Of a stretch of 31,781 nucleotides of DNA, positions 1-8,063 are shown piece by piece; the first letter of the stretch is position 1; each line of letters opens with the position of its first letter. Both the position numbers and the translations under genes were made by a program. Source of the DNA: Bacteroides sp. CAG:144. GTDB lineage: Bacteria; Bacteroidota; Bacteroidia; Bacteroidales; UBA11471. The stretch covers positions 50,325-82,105 of the forward strand of contig HF999685.1 of assembly GCA_000434215.1 (NCBI GenBank), written 5' to 3'. The notes below the pieces were generated by a model that was not told where the DNA came from, did no database searches, and was given only the letters and a program-made list of their open reading frames with translations.

Positions 1-236
1 TAGACTTTCGGATCGGTAGGATTGGGCTGAATGCCCCCCAGCTCGACATAAGATATACCGGCATCTTCCAACGATTGTTCTACCCGCTGTAACAGGCCGC
101 TACGTACAACCGAACCGCCACCATATACGATCAATACTCGTGTTGCCCCGTACTTCTTACACAAAAGGCCGGTCTGTTTTTCCGTATCTTTCCCGAATAC
201 AAACTCGGTTGGGCTGTGAAAAGAAAAATTATTCAT
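1..236 (-). CDS. Iron-containing alcohol dehydrogenase (butanol dehydrogenase type), N-terminal part only
   Basis: Only the first 78 or so codons lie in the window; the rest is beyond the left edge. The start is the ATG at 236, giving MNNFSFHSPTEFVFGKDTEK. The pattern F-x-x-P-T-x-x-x-F-G-K near the N-terminus, then Y-G-A-T-R-V-L-I-V-Y-G-G-G-S with R-S-G-L and later G-G-I-Q-P-N-P, is the nucleotide-binding N-terminal half of the class III (iron-dependent) alcohol dehydrogenases, closest to the NAD(P)H-dependent butanol/aldehyde reductase branch. These cytosolic enzymes reduce aldehydes to alcohols using a divalent metal held in the C-terminal domain, which is not visible here. A well-matched promoter lies directly upstream (263-294). 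The family is confident; the exact substrate is not predictable. Confidence 0.88.
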   Translation of the reverse strand, partial: MNNFSFHSPTEFVFGKDTEKQTGLLCKKYGATRVLIVYGGGSVVRSGLLQRVEQSLEDAGISYVELGGIQPNPTDPKV

Positions 237-262
237 AATACCATCACTGATTTTCCAACAGA

Positions 263-294
263 CAAATATAGTGAAAGGCGAGTGCAGGGGCAAA
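263..294 (-). promoter_or_regulatory. Promoter of the alcohol dehydrogenase gene
   Basis: On the minus strand TTTG (291-294) is followed after exactly 20 bp by TATATTTG (263-270). This is an exact match to the Bacteroidetes primary-sigma consensus (TTTG, 19-21 bp, TAnnTTTG). Transcription would begin near 256, about 20 nt before the ATG at 236. Confidence 0.75.
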
Positions 295-345
295 TGAAAA
301 CAAAGTTTTTGAATTTGACGACGCCAAGCCGTATCCTATATTCTA

Positions 346-353
346 CAAATATA
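346..353 (-). promoter_or_regulatory. Possible second, upstream -7 element for the alcohol dehydrogenase gene
   Basis: TATATTTG on the minus strand within the second copy of the 17-bp repeat. The expected -33 position holds only TTTT (373-376, 19-bp spacing), so it is a weaker candidate than the proximal promoter. Confidence 0.35.
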
Positions 354-547
354 GCGAAAGGAAAGACAGTATAAAATAAAATTCAATCGTTTTTTACCGG
401 CCCAACCCTTATCCGACTCATTATCAAACCAACAAGAAAGCTTCTTCTCTCTGCAAAATCAGATATATGAAAATCCGAATAACAAGAAACAAACTGTCCA
501 TTCAACATTTTATCATCGGTTATCATTTGAAAAGAATTGTTTCTTAA

Positions 548-579
548 TTTGTCTCCAACCAATATATTCAATATCTTTA
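548..579 (+). promoter_or_regulatory. Promoter of the GH43-nfo unit
   Basis: TTTG (548-551) and TATCTTTA (572-579) are separated by 20 bp, one base from the Bacteroidetes consensus. Transcription would begin near 585. This matters for the start choice: the in-frame ATG at 579 overlaps the -7 element and cannot be in the transcript, leaving the ATG at 615. Confidence 0.65.
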
Positions 580-614
580 TGAAAAATTTTTCGCATAAAA
601 ACAGTTATCACAAC

Positions 615-2195
615 ATGAGGAAACTATTTGGCCTTATTATCGTACTCGCTGTCTGCGGATTTTATGCTAATGCACAAAATCCGTTTCTTCCTTTGTGGGA
701 ACATATTCCCGACGGAGAACCGTATGTATTTGAGGATCCCGACAAACCCGGTTCTTTCCGTGTATATATCTACGGTTCGCACGATAATCTACGCACACAC
801 TATTGCGGACGCGACCAAGTCGTATGGTCGGCCTCGGTCGATAACTTACGTGAATGGCGGTATGACGGTGTGATTTTCAAATCGGAATTTACCCAAGACG
901 GCAGGCCTTTCACACCCGACACTCTGGCCGATGTATTGTATGCACCCGATGTAATGGAATGTATTGAAAACGGCCGTAAAGTGTATTATTTATGTCCTAA
1001 CAACCAAGTCGGCGGCAGACAAAACATGATAGCTAAATCCTATCGTCCCGATGGTCCTTTTGAGGTATGCAATTGGAATGACGACGGTCGCACCACTTAT
1101 GGTATATTCGGGTTCGATCCTGCTATTTTTTGCGATGACGACGGACGGATATATGGTTATTGGGGATTCAATCGCTCTTTCGGCGCCGAACTCGACCCTA
1201 CAACCATGTGTACCGTAAAACCCGGTACCGACATTGTAGAAGATATGATTTCGGGCTGTAAACAAGAAGGCGAATTCCGATTTTTTGAAGCCTCCTCGAT
1301 GCGGAAAATCAATGGTAAATATGTATTCATATATAGCCGGGTTACCCAAGAAGGAGAATTTTCGCTTCCTTCCACCAACTATACATTGGCTTACGCTTAC
1401 AGCGACAGCCCGTTAGGACCGTTCACTTACGGAGGAACCCTTATTGATGGCCGCGCTCGCGGATACGACGAAGAAGGCAAAGTCATTCCTACGGCCAATC
1501 CGGGAGGGAACACCCACGGCAGTCTGGCCGAAATAAACGGGCAATGGTATGTTTTCTATCACCGACAAATAGGGACAAATGAATTTTCGCGTCAGGCCAT
1601 GGTCGCACCGGTTACCGTCAGCGTAAAAAAAGACAAAGTGGAAATTTCCGAGGCCGAATACACCTCCGAAGGATTTTGTTCCGAAGGATTGAATCCTTTT
1701 GAACGCCAACCGGCCGGTATTGCCTGCTACTATACCGGGCCCACTCCTATTATCAAGAAATACCCCAACTACATACACAGCGGCTCCTATGTCAAAGCGA
1801 CTTATGCGGGAGATGATGGCCTCGACGCCTCTTACAGCCTGAATACCTTTCATGCACCGGTCGTAAACAACACAAACGGCTCCATCATCGGGTATAAATA
1901 TTTCAATTTCGACTTATTGGGACGCCGTAAAAAAGCTGAATTATGCCTGCGACTGAAATCGACAGGCATAGACGGGGAAATCATTTTCATGATTGACAGT
2001 CCGTGGAAAAGCCGGGGAGGTAAAGAGATAGGCCGATTGAAGCTCGACTCCACGTCCGACGGTACAGTGAGCGAACGCACCGCCACACTTTCGGGCATGA
2101 AAGGATTGAAAGGGAAACATGCACTCTACATACTATTCACATCAGATGTGGAAGGCCAATCGCTCTGCGAATTATACGATTTTATATTCCAATAA
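615..2195 (+). CDS. Secreted GH43-family glycosidase with CBM6-like C-terminal domain
   Basis: A 526-residue exported glycosidase. Residues 1-21 ([21 protein letters not shown]) form a signal peptide. The body reads as a GH43 five-bladed beta-propeller: IPDGEP with D33 as probable general base; the landmark Y-A-P-D-V at 109-113; D168 in [11 protein letters not shown] as the pKa-modulating Asp; and E225 in F-F-E-A-S-S-M-R as general acid. From about residue 385 a beta-rich module ending G-K-H-A-L-Y-I-L-F resembles a CBM6-like domain. GH43 enzymes release arabinose, xylose or galactose from plant polysaccharides by inversion; beside an RG-II enzyme operon, an arabinose-containing pectin side chain is a reasonable inferred substrate. 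The ATG at 615 was chosen because it opens the signal peptide and earlier ATGs fall in or before the promoter. nfo follows after 11 bp. Confidence 0.86.
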   Translation: MRKLFGLIIVLAVCGFYANAQNPFLPLWEHIPDGEPYVFEDPDKPGSFRVYIYGSHDNLRTHYCGRDQVVWSASVDNLREWRYDGVIFKSEFTQDGRPFTPDTLADVLYAPDVMECIENGRKVYYLCPNNQVGGRQNMIAKSYRPDGPFEVCNWNDDGRTTYGIFGFDPAIFCDDDGRIYGYWGFNRSFGAELDPTTMCTVKPGTDIVEDMISGCKQEGEFRFFEASSMRKINGKYVFIYSRVTQEGEFSLPSTNYTLAYAYSDSPLGPFTYGGTLIDGRARGYDEEGKVIPTANPGGNTHGSLAEINGQWYVFYHRQIGTNEFSRQAMVAPVTVSVKKDKVEISEAEYTSEGFCSEGLNPFERQPAGIACYYTGPTPIIKKYPNYIHSGSYVKATYAGDDGLDASYSLNTFHAPVVNNTNGSIIGYKYFNFDLLGRRKKAELCLRLKSTGIDGEIIFMIDSPWKSRGGKEIGRLKLDSTSDGTVSERTATLSGMKGLKGKHALYILFTSDVEGQSLCELYDFIFQ

Positions 2196-2206
2196 TTTTT
2201 ATCATT

Positions 2207-3049
2207 ATGAAATACATAGGCGCACACGTAAGTGCATCGGGCGGCGTAGAAAACGCACCCGAAAATGCACATAACATAGGAGCAACCGCTTTTGCTCTTT
2301 TTACAAAAAATCAACGACAATGGGTATCTGCCCCCTTATCAGCAAAAAGCATAGACCTTTTTAAAGAACGTTGCCAAACCTACGGTTATACTGCTCGACA
2401 AATTCTACCTCACGACAGTTATCTTATTAATCTGGGGCACCCGCAGACCGAAGGGTTGGAAAAATCGAGGGCTGCCTTTCTCGATGAAATGCAGCGATGT
2501 GAGCAATTGGGATTGACCTTGCTCAACTTCCACCCCGGTTCCCACCTGAAAGAAATATCGATCGATGCATGCCTCGACAGGATAGCCGAATCAATAAACA
2601 TTACTCTCGATAAGACACTTCGGGTTACTGCCGTCATCGAAAATACGGCCGGACAAGGTTCTAACGTGGGATTTAGATTTGAGCATCTGGCTCACATCAT
2701 CGACAAAGTAGAAGATAAAAGCCGTATCGGAATCTGTATCGACACGTGTCATGCATTGGCTGGCGGATACGACCTGATCACTCCGGAAGGATTTTCAGAA
2801 ACGTTTGAGCAACTCGATGCCATCGTCGGCTTTAAATATCTCCGAGGCATGCATATAAACGACTCCAAAAAGGGATTGGACTCCCATGTCGACCGTCATG
2901 AAGTACTTCGGGAAGGAACGTTAGGCAGCGGATTGTTCGAGCGGATCATGGCAGACAGCCGCTTCGACGACATACCCCTCATTCTCGAAACGCCAGACGA
3001 AAGCCGATGGCCGGAAGAAATCACTTGGTTGAAAAGCCTTGTTCGATAA
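2207..3049 (+). CDS. nfo: Endonuclease IV (AP endonuclease)
   Basis: A 280-residue protein matching endonuclease IV over its full length. It cleaves DNA 5' of abasic sites in base-excision repair, using three metal ions in a TIM barrel. Every metal ligand of the family is present and, strikingly, at the same residue numbers as in the E. coli enzyme: H69, H109, E145, D179, H182, H216, D229, H231 and E261. Signature stretches include GAHVSASGG at the N-terminus and GICIDTCHA around 175-183. It begins 11 bp after the GH43 stop and ends 41 bp before a strong terminator, so it appears to be co-transcribed with a secreted glycosidase, a functionally unrelated partner. Confidence 0.97.
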   Translation: MKYIGAHVSASGGVENAPENAHNIGATAFALFTKNQRQWVSAPLSAKSIDLFKERCQTYGYTARQILPHDSYLINLGHPQTEGLEKSRAAFLDEMQRCEQLGLTLLNFHPGSHLKEISIDACLDRIAESINITLDKTLRVTAVIENTAGQGSNVGFRFEHLAHIIDKVEDKSRIGICIDTCHALAGGYDLITPEGFSETFEQLDAIVGFKYLRGMHINDSKKGLDSHVDRHEVLREGTLGSGLFERIMADSRFDDIPLILETPDESRWPEEITWLKSLVR

Positions 3050-3090
3050 TAAATTTATGCCTTAAACCAGTCTGATCCTTAATTGAATAA

Positions 3091-3132
3091 AAATGAAAGA
3101 GAATACCTGTGGGGTATTCTCTTTCATTTTTT
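3091..3132 (+). terminator. Intrinsic terminator of the GH43-nfo unit
   Basis: A 17-bp perfect stem (3091-3107 with 3113-3129) around a short TGTGG loop, then a T run (3127-3132). The stem also has an A run on its left side, so it could act in both directions, but the only gene running into it is nfo. Confidence 0.9.
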
Positions 3133-3205
3133 GACCGTCCTACGAACAAATATTACACTTAAATGATAAAAAAAATAAACTCGATACAGTTTTATATTCT
3201 AATCG

Positions 3206-3236
3206 TTTGAAAACGAAAATTTTCTAAATATCTTTA
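3206..3236 (+). promoter_or_regulatory. Promoter of the five-gene pectin-degradation operon
   Basis: TTTG (3206-3209), 19 bp, TATCTTTA (3229-3236): one base from the Bacteroidetes consensus. Transcription would start near 3243, some 14 nt before the ATG at 3257. No inverted repeat that could be a dedicated operator was noticed around it. Confidence 0.7.
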
Positions 3237-3256
3237 CCTTGTTAAAAATACATACC

Positions 3257-6200
3257 ATGAAGTACTCCGTTCCCGCTCTATTGACAACGGTCTTTCTATT
3301 TATGTCTGTTGCTTTTATTTCGGCACAAGACAGAGTTTGTTATACAGGAACAGAACTTTCCAATCCATATCGTCATGACGGGCAACTCTCTCCCGCCGTC
3401 GGAGTCCACAACATACAATTGTTACGGGCCAATCGCGACAGTATTACAGCTACTTACAATTTCGGGTGGACTTACAACCACCAGCCCATGATGTGTTATT
3501 GGAACGGGAAATTCTATCTTCATTTCCTTTGCGACAGTACCGACGAACACATTCCTCCGTCGCGCACGGTACTCATGACTTCGCCCGACGGGTATCATTG
3601 GAGTTCTCCCGAAATTTTGTTTCCGGAATATAAAGTACCCGAAGGTTTTACCAAAAAGGGACGAACCGATACTGCACACAACCTTACAGCCATCATGCAC
3701 CAGCGTGTAGGCTTTTACGTGGCATCGAACGGACGGTTATTGGCCACTGGCAATTACGGTATTGCTCTCGACAGAAAAGACGATCCCAATGACGGAAACG
3801 GTATAGGCCGCGTTGTAAGGGAAATAAAAAAAGACGGTACGTTCGGCCCTATTTATTTTGTCTATTACAATCACGATTTCAACGAAAAGAATACCGACTA
3901 CCCTTTCTATACCCGTGCACGCGACAAAGGTTTTATAAAAGCCTGTCGGGAAATGATGGATAATCCGCTTTACCGTATGCAAATGGTTGAAGAGGCCGAC
4001 CGTAACGACCCCATGCTTCCGCTTAATAAACCTTATAAAGCTTTTTGTTACTATTATTTGCCCGATGACCGTATCGTCGGATTATGGAAACATGCACTCA
4101 CCTCTATCAGTAACGACGGGGGCAATACTTGGGAAGAACCCGTAGAGCGAGCCAAAGGATTTGTCAACAGCAACGCCAAAATCTGGGGACAAAAATTGAG
4201 CGATGATACTTATGCAACCGTATACAATCCGGCCGAATACCGATGGCCGTTAGCCATTTCGCTAAGTAACGACGGATTGGAGTATACGACACTGAATCTC
4301 ATACACGGGATTGTCCCCCCGATGCGTTACGGCGGCAATTACAAAAGTTTCGGGCCGCAATATGCACGTGGTATCCAACCGGGTAACGGGACGCCTCCCG
4401 ACGGAGATTTGTGGGTATCGTACAGCGTCGGGAAAGAAGATATATGGGTAAGTCATATCCCCGTTCCGGTGCGTCAAAAAGTTACCGAATACGTGCAGGA
4501 CGACATAAGCCATGCGACGCAACTGTGCGACTTGCGGGAATGGAATCTCTATGCAGGAATAGCCACACCGGTTACTCTCGAAAATAAAAAAGGAACACGC
4601 TGGCTCACAATCACCGACAAAGATCCATTCTCTTTCGCTTGGGTCGAACGGAAAATACCGGAAAGCCGAGTACTGAAAGTCTCGTTCGATATTATGGCCG
4701 AACAAACTGGATATGGGAACTTGCAAATCGACTTTGCCGATGCCGAAGGTATCCCCTGCGCCAGAGTGGAATTTACCGACAGTATCATGCGAGCCAAAGG
4801 AGGGGCCCGTTATTCCCAAATGGGGAAATACTCTCCCGGAGAAATCTACCATATCGATGTGGAACTATCGGTCGGAAACCGCAATTATACTGTTTATATC
4901 AACGGTAAGAAAAAGACGACACGTATGTTCTTCGCTCCTGTACCAGGAATCGAACGCATTATATTCCGTACCGGTTCCATCAATTCGATACCGACCCCCG
5001 ACACGCCGGCCGACCAATATTTCGATCTCGAAAATGCCGGACAAGAAGAAACCCCAGCAACCTACCGCATAGCCAGACTCCGAACATCGGGCGACCGTAC
5101 GGCAAATCTTTTAGACTTCAACGACTATCGACATTACATCGACTACTTCAACCGTATGGAAGACGAGAACATCGCACAAGCCATACCCAACGACCAATCG
5201 GCCGACTGGCTCGAAACAAATATTCCGTTATTCGATTGTCCGGATCGAAACATGGAAGAAATTTATTATTACCGATGGTGGACTCTGAGAAAACATATCA
5301 AAAACACACCGGTAGGTTATGCCATGACCGAATTTCTCGTACCCCGCTCGTATGCCGACAAATACAATCTCATATCGAGTGCATTGGGCCATCACATACA
5401 CGAATGCCGCTGGTTGAGAGACACCTGCTATCTACGCCAAATCGTCTATACATGGTATAGGGGTAATGGAGGGAAACCAATGGAACGCATGGACAGATAC
5501 AGTTCTTGGACACCGTATGCCATATATAACAGCTGGCTTGTTACCGACGACTCCGCTTTCCTTGCGGATTTGCTTCCCGATATGAAACGGGAATATTCCC
5601 GATGGGAAAAGACTCACCGTTTGCCGAACGGCCTTTACTGGCAAAGCGACGTACAAGACGCTATGGAAGAGAGTATAAGCGGGGGACGAAAAAAACAATA
5701 TGCACGCCCGACAATTTCCTCCTATATGTACGGCAATGCCATGGCCATTTTTCAGGCCTGCCGACATGCAGAAGACGCCGACAGCCTTCTTTATAAGAAC
5801 AAGGCCGACACATTGAAATACCTTGTAGAGAAATACCTATGGAACGAAAACGACGCTTTCTTTGAAACACGCAGGGGAGATACTCTCGCCAACGTGCGGG
5901 AAGCCATCGGATATACTCCGTGGTATTTCAATCTGCCGACACAAGGGAAATTCGACTCGGCATGGTTACAAATCAGCGATCCGAAAGGATTTTCCGCACC
6001 TTTCGGACTGACGACGGCAGAACGTCGTCATCCACAGTTCCGAGCCGTTTTCAAAGCCAGTTGCGAATGGAACGGTCCGATTTGGCCTTTTGCAACATCA
6101 CAGACCCTCACGGCTCTTGCCAATTACTTAAATGCAAACGGAAATAACGAATTCGTAAACGACAGCATTTGGTTTGGGCAACTGAAATTATACACACTAT

Positions 6201-6580
6201 CGCACTACTTTCACGGACGTCCTTATATCGGAGAATACCTCGATGAAGTTACCGGATACTGGCTCAAAGGCGAGCAGGAACGCAGCCGGTATTACAATCA
6301 TTCCACATTCAATGACTTGATTATTACCGGACTCGTCGGTTTACGTCCGTGTGCAGGAAATACTTTTGAAATAAACCCGTTATTGCCCGACGACACATGG
6401 GACTACTTCTGCCTCGATAACGTACTTTACCACGGACGAAATCTTACTATTGCCTGGGACAAAAAAGGCGACCGTTACCGACAAGGTAAAGGCTTATTCG
6501 TCTGGATCGACGGAAAACTGATCGGATACCGCCCCACACTGGGGCCTCTATCCTGTACCATTACCTTCGACAAACAATAA
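3257..6580 (+). CDS. Two-domain RG-II glycosidase, GH143-GH142 type (DHA hydrolase / beta-L-arabinofuranosidase)
   Basis: A 1107-residue exported protein with a signal peptide (first 24 residues, ending FISAQ). Residues about 30-405 form a sialidase-like beta-propeller. About 405-615 look like a concanavalin-type beta-sandwich. About 660-1070 form an (alpha/alpha)6 glycosidase domain with candidate acidic residues D722 (R-W-L-R-D) and E937 (C-E-W-N-G-P-I-W-P). This order and length fit the Bacteroides enzyme that carries GH143 (removes the heptulosaric acid DHA from the RG-II backbone) and GH142 (removes beta-L-arabinofuranose from DHA), so one polypeptide would dismantle side chain D. The assignment rests on recalled architecture, not alignment. 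It could be mislabelled an exo-sialidase because of its N-terminal fold. First gene of the operon; the next begins 9 bp downstream. The ATG at 3257 opens the signal peptide just after the promoter. Confidence 0.74.
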   Translation: MKYSVPALLTTVFLFMSVAFISAQDRVCYTGTELSNPYRHDGQLSPAVGVHNIQLLRANRDSITATYNFGWTYNHQPMMCYWNGKFYLHFLCDSTDEHIPPSRTVLMTSPDGYHWSSPEILFPEYKVPEGFTKKGRTDTAHNLTAIMHQRVGFYVASNGRLLATGNYGIALDRKDDPNDGNGIGRVVREIKKDGTFGPIYFVYYNHDFNEKNTDYPFYTRARDKGFIKACREMMDNPLYRMQMVEEADRNDPMLPLNKPYKAFCYYYLPDDRIVGLWKHALTSISNDGGNTWEEPVERAKGFVNSNAKIWGQKLSDDTYATVYNPAEYRWPLAISLSNDGLEYTTLNLIHGIVPPMRYGGNYKSFGPQYARGIQPGNGTPPDGDLWVSYSVGKEDIWVSHIPVPVRQKVTEYVQDDISHATQLCDLREWNLYAGIATPVTLENKKGTRWLTITDKDPFSFAWVERKIPESRVLKVSFDIMAEQTGYGNLQIDFADAEGIPCARVEFTDSIMRAKGGARYSQMGKYSPGEIYHIDVELSVGNRNYTVYINGKKKTTRMFFAPVPGIERIIFRTGSINSIPTPDTPADQYFDLENAGQEETPATYRIARLRTSGDRTANLLDFNDYRHYIDYFNRMEDENIAQAIPNDQSADWLETNIPLFDCPDRNMEEIYYYRWWTLRKHIKNTPVGYAMTEFLVPRSYADKYNLISSALGHHIHECRWLRDTCYLRQIVYTWYRGNGGKPMERMDRYSSWTPYAIYNSWLVTDDSAFLADLLPDMKREYSRWEKTHRLPNGLYWQSDVQDAMEESISGGRKKQYARPTISSYMYGNAMAIFQACRHAEDADSLLYKNKADTLKYLVEKYLWNENDAFFETRRGDTLANVREAIGYTPWYFNLPTQGKFDSAWLQISDPKGFSAPFGLTTAERRHPQFRAVFKASCEWNGPIWPFATSQTLTALANYLNANGNNEFVNDSIWFGQLKLYTLSHYFHGRPYIGEYLDEVTGYWLKGEQERSRYYNHSTFNDLIITGLVGLRPCAGNTFEINPLLPDDTWDYFCLDNVLYHGRNLTIAWDKKGDRYRQGKGLFVWIDGKLIGYRPTLGPLSCTITFDKQ

Positions 6581-6589
6581 ATAAAACAT

Positions 6590-8050
6590 ATGCTTATGAA
6601 AAAATCGATTTTAATGACCCTTATCGGGTTTCTGGCCATCGGCAGTATATATGCTGCAAAATCTCCGACGTATATCCCTTGGAAAAACGGGAAACTGTGT
6701 GTCTCGGAAGAACATCGTTACTTGAAACACGAAAACGGGAAACCCTTTTTCTGGTTGGGAGATACCGGCTGGCTGCTACCCGAACGCCTGACACGAGATG
6801 AAGCAGGATATTATCTGAGCCGTTGCCAAGCAGCCGGGTATAATGTGGTACAAGTTCAAACCGTCAATGGTGTACCGGCATACAATGTATACGGACAAAT
6901 GTCCCACCCCGACGGATACGATTTCTCCGAAATAAATAAAAAAGGAGTTTACGGTTATTGGGACCACATGGATTTTATCATAAAAACCGCTGAAAGAAAC
7001 GGTATATACATCGGTATGGTGTGTATATGGGGAAGTTTGGTAAAATCGGGTCTCATGACCGTTGAAGAAGCACAAGCTTACGGAAAATTTTTAGCCGACC
7101 GATACAAAAATTCTCCCAATATCATCTGGATCATCGGCGGAGATATTCAGGGCGATGTAAAACCGGAAGTATGGCATGCTTTGGCCCGTGCCATAAAAGC
7201 CAACGACCCCAACCACCTTATGACCTTTCACCCCCGGGGAAGAACGACATCGGCCGATTATTACAACGATGCCGAATGGCTCGACTTCAACATGTTCCAA
7301 AGCGGACACCGACGCTATGGACAACGCGGCGACGATAAGAACTATCCTATCCCCGAAAACACCGAAGAGGACAACTGGCGCTACGTAGAGCGTTCTTTGG
7401 CAAAAACTCCCATGAAACCGGTTCTCGACGGCGAACCTTCTTACGAAAAAATACCGCAAGGGTTACATGATCCCAATGAACCTTTATGGCAAGATTTCGA
7501 TTGCCGACGTTATGCTTATTGGTCGGTTTTCGCAGGCGCTTTCGGACACACTTATGGGCACAACGATATCATGCAATTCCATCGTCCCGGAACAGGAGGA
7601 GCATACGGTGCGCACACACCCTGGTATGAGGCTCTCAACGACCCCGGATTCAATCAAATGAAATATCTCAAAAATCTGATGTTGACATTCCCTGTTTTCG
7701 AGCGCATTCCCGACCAAAGTATCATAGTCGGGAAAAACGGAGAGAAATACGACCGCCTCATAGCTACCCGAGGAAACGACTATCTGCTGGTATATAACTA
7801 CACCGGACGCGAAATGGACATCGACTTGACAAAAATAAAAGGTAAAAAGAAAAAAGCATGGTGGTATAATCCTTCAAACGGAGAATTGCGTTACATCGGA
7901 GAATTTGCAAATAAAGTCGTAAAATTCACTCCGACTGCGCAAAATGCTTCGACAAGCGATTGCGTTCTCATCGTAACAGATGCCTCACAGACATATGTAT
8001 CGCCCGAATGGGCATCCTTACCCGATGCACAATCCAGTAAAATCCGATAA
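6590..8050 (+). CDS. GH140-type apiosidase (DUF4038-like), secreted
   Basis: A 486-residue exported TIM-barrel glycosidase. Its N-terminus (GKPFFWLGDTGWLL after the signal peptide) and the stretch N-V-V-Q-V-Q-T-V-N-G are typical of the DUF4038/GH140 group. GH140 cleaves the beta-D-apiose link between RG-II side chains A and B and the galacturonan backbone. The probable catalytic pair is D185 (I-I-G-G-D-I-Q-G-D) and E282 (L-D-G-E-P-S-Y-E), in the places expected for the family. A C-terminal beta-sandwich follows (about 385-470), with L-L-V-Y-N-Y-T-G near its start. Two starts are possible: ATG 6590 or ATG 6596 (MKKSILMTLIG), the latter giving a cleaner signal peptide. It sits 9 bp after the GH143-GH142 gene and 13 bp before the rhamnosidase, consistent with a shared message and shared substrate. 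Confidence 0.85.
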   Translation: MLMKKSILMTLIGFLAIGSIYAAKSPTYIPWKNGKLCVSEEHRYLKHENGKPFFWLGDTGWLLPERLTRDEAGYYLSRCQAAGYNVVQVQTVNGVPAYNVYGQMSHPDGYDFSEINKKGVYGYWDHMDFIIKTAERNGIYIGMVCIWGSLVKSGLMTVEEAQAYGKFLADRYKNSPNIIWIIGGDIQGDVKPEVWHALARAIKANDPNHLMTFHPRGRTTSADYYNDAEWLDFNMFQSGHRRYGQRGDDKNYPIPENTEEDNWRYVERSLAKTPMKPVLDGEPSYEKIPQGLHDPNEPLWQDFDCRRYAYWSVFAGAFGHTYGHNDIMQFHRPGTGGAYGAHTPWYEALNDPGFNQMKYLKNLMLTFPVFERIPDQSIIVGKNGEKYDRLIATRGNDYLLVYNYTGREMDIDLTKIKGKKKKAWWYNPSNGELRYIGEFANKVVKFTPTAQNASTSDCVLIVTDASQTYVSPEWASLPDAQSSKIR

Positions 8051-8063
8051 TACCTTCTATACC

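Larger units (their letters stand above)
262..361. repeat. 17-bp direct repeat containing a -7 promoter sequence, two copies
   Basis: ACAAATATAGTGAAAGG at 262-278 recurs as ACAAATATAGCGAAAGG at 345-361, one mismatch in 17, 83 bp apart. Read on the minus strand each copy contains TATATTTG, a perfect TAnnTTTG -7 element, flanked by conserved bases. They could be tandem promoters or a repeated regulator site for the alcohol dehydrogenase gene. Confidence 0.6.
237..614. other. Divergent intergenic region between the alcohol dehydrogenase and the GH43 gene
   Basis: This 378-bp A+T-rich stretch holds no convincing gene. It contains a good minus-strand promoter for the alcohol dehydrogenase (263-294), a second, weaker copy of the same -7 sequence (346-353) inside a 17-bp repeat, and a plus-strand promoter for the GH43 gene (548-579). 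A short minus-strand reading frame at 383-571 encodes 62 residues with no recognisable feature and was not called. Confidence 0.7.

Noticed and set aside
537..614. Longer GH43 reading frame starting upstream of 615
   Set aside because: The upstream in-frame ATG at 579 overlaps the -7 element and the extension precedes the signal peptide; the ATG at 615 lies after the predicted transcription start.
3257..6580. Annotation as an exo-alpha-sialidase
   Set aside because: Only the N-terminal propeller resembles sialidases; the (alpha/alpha)6 C-terminal domain and pectin operon fit GH143-GH142 much better.
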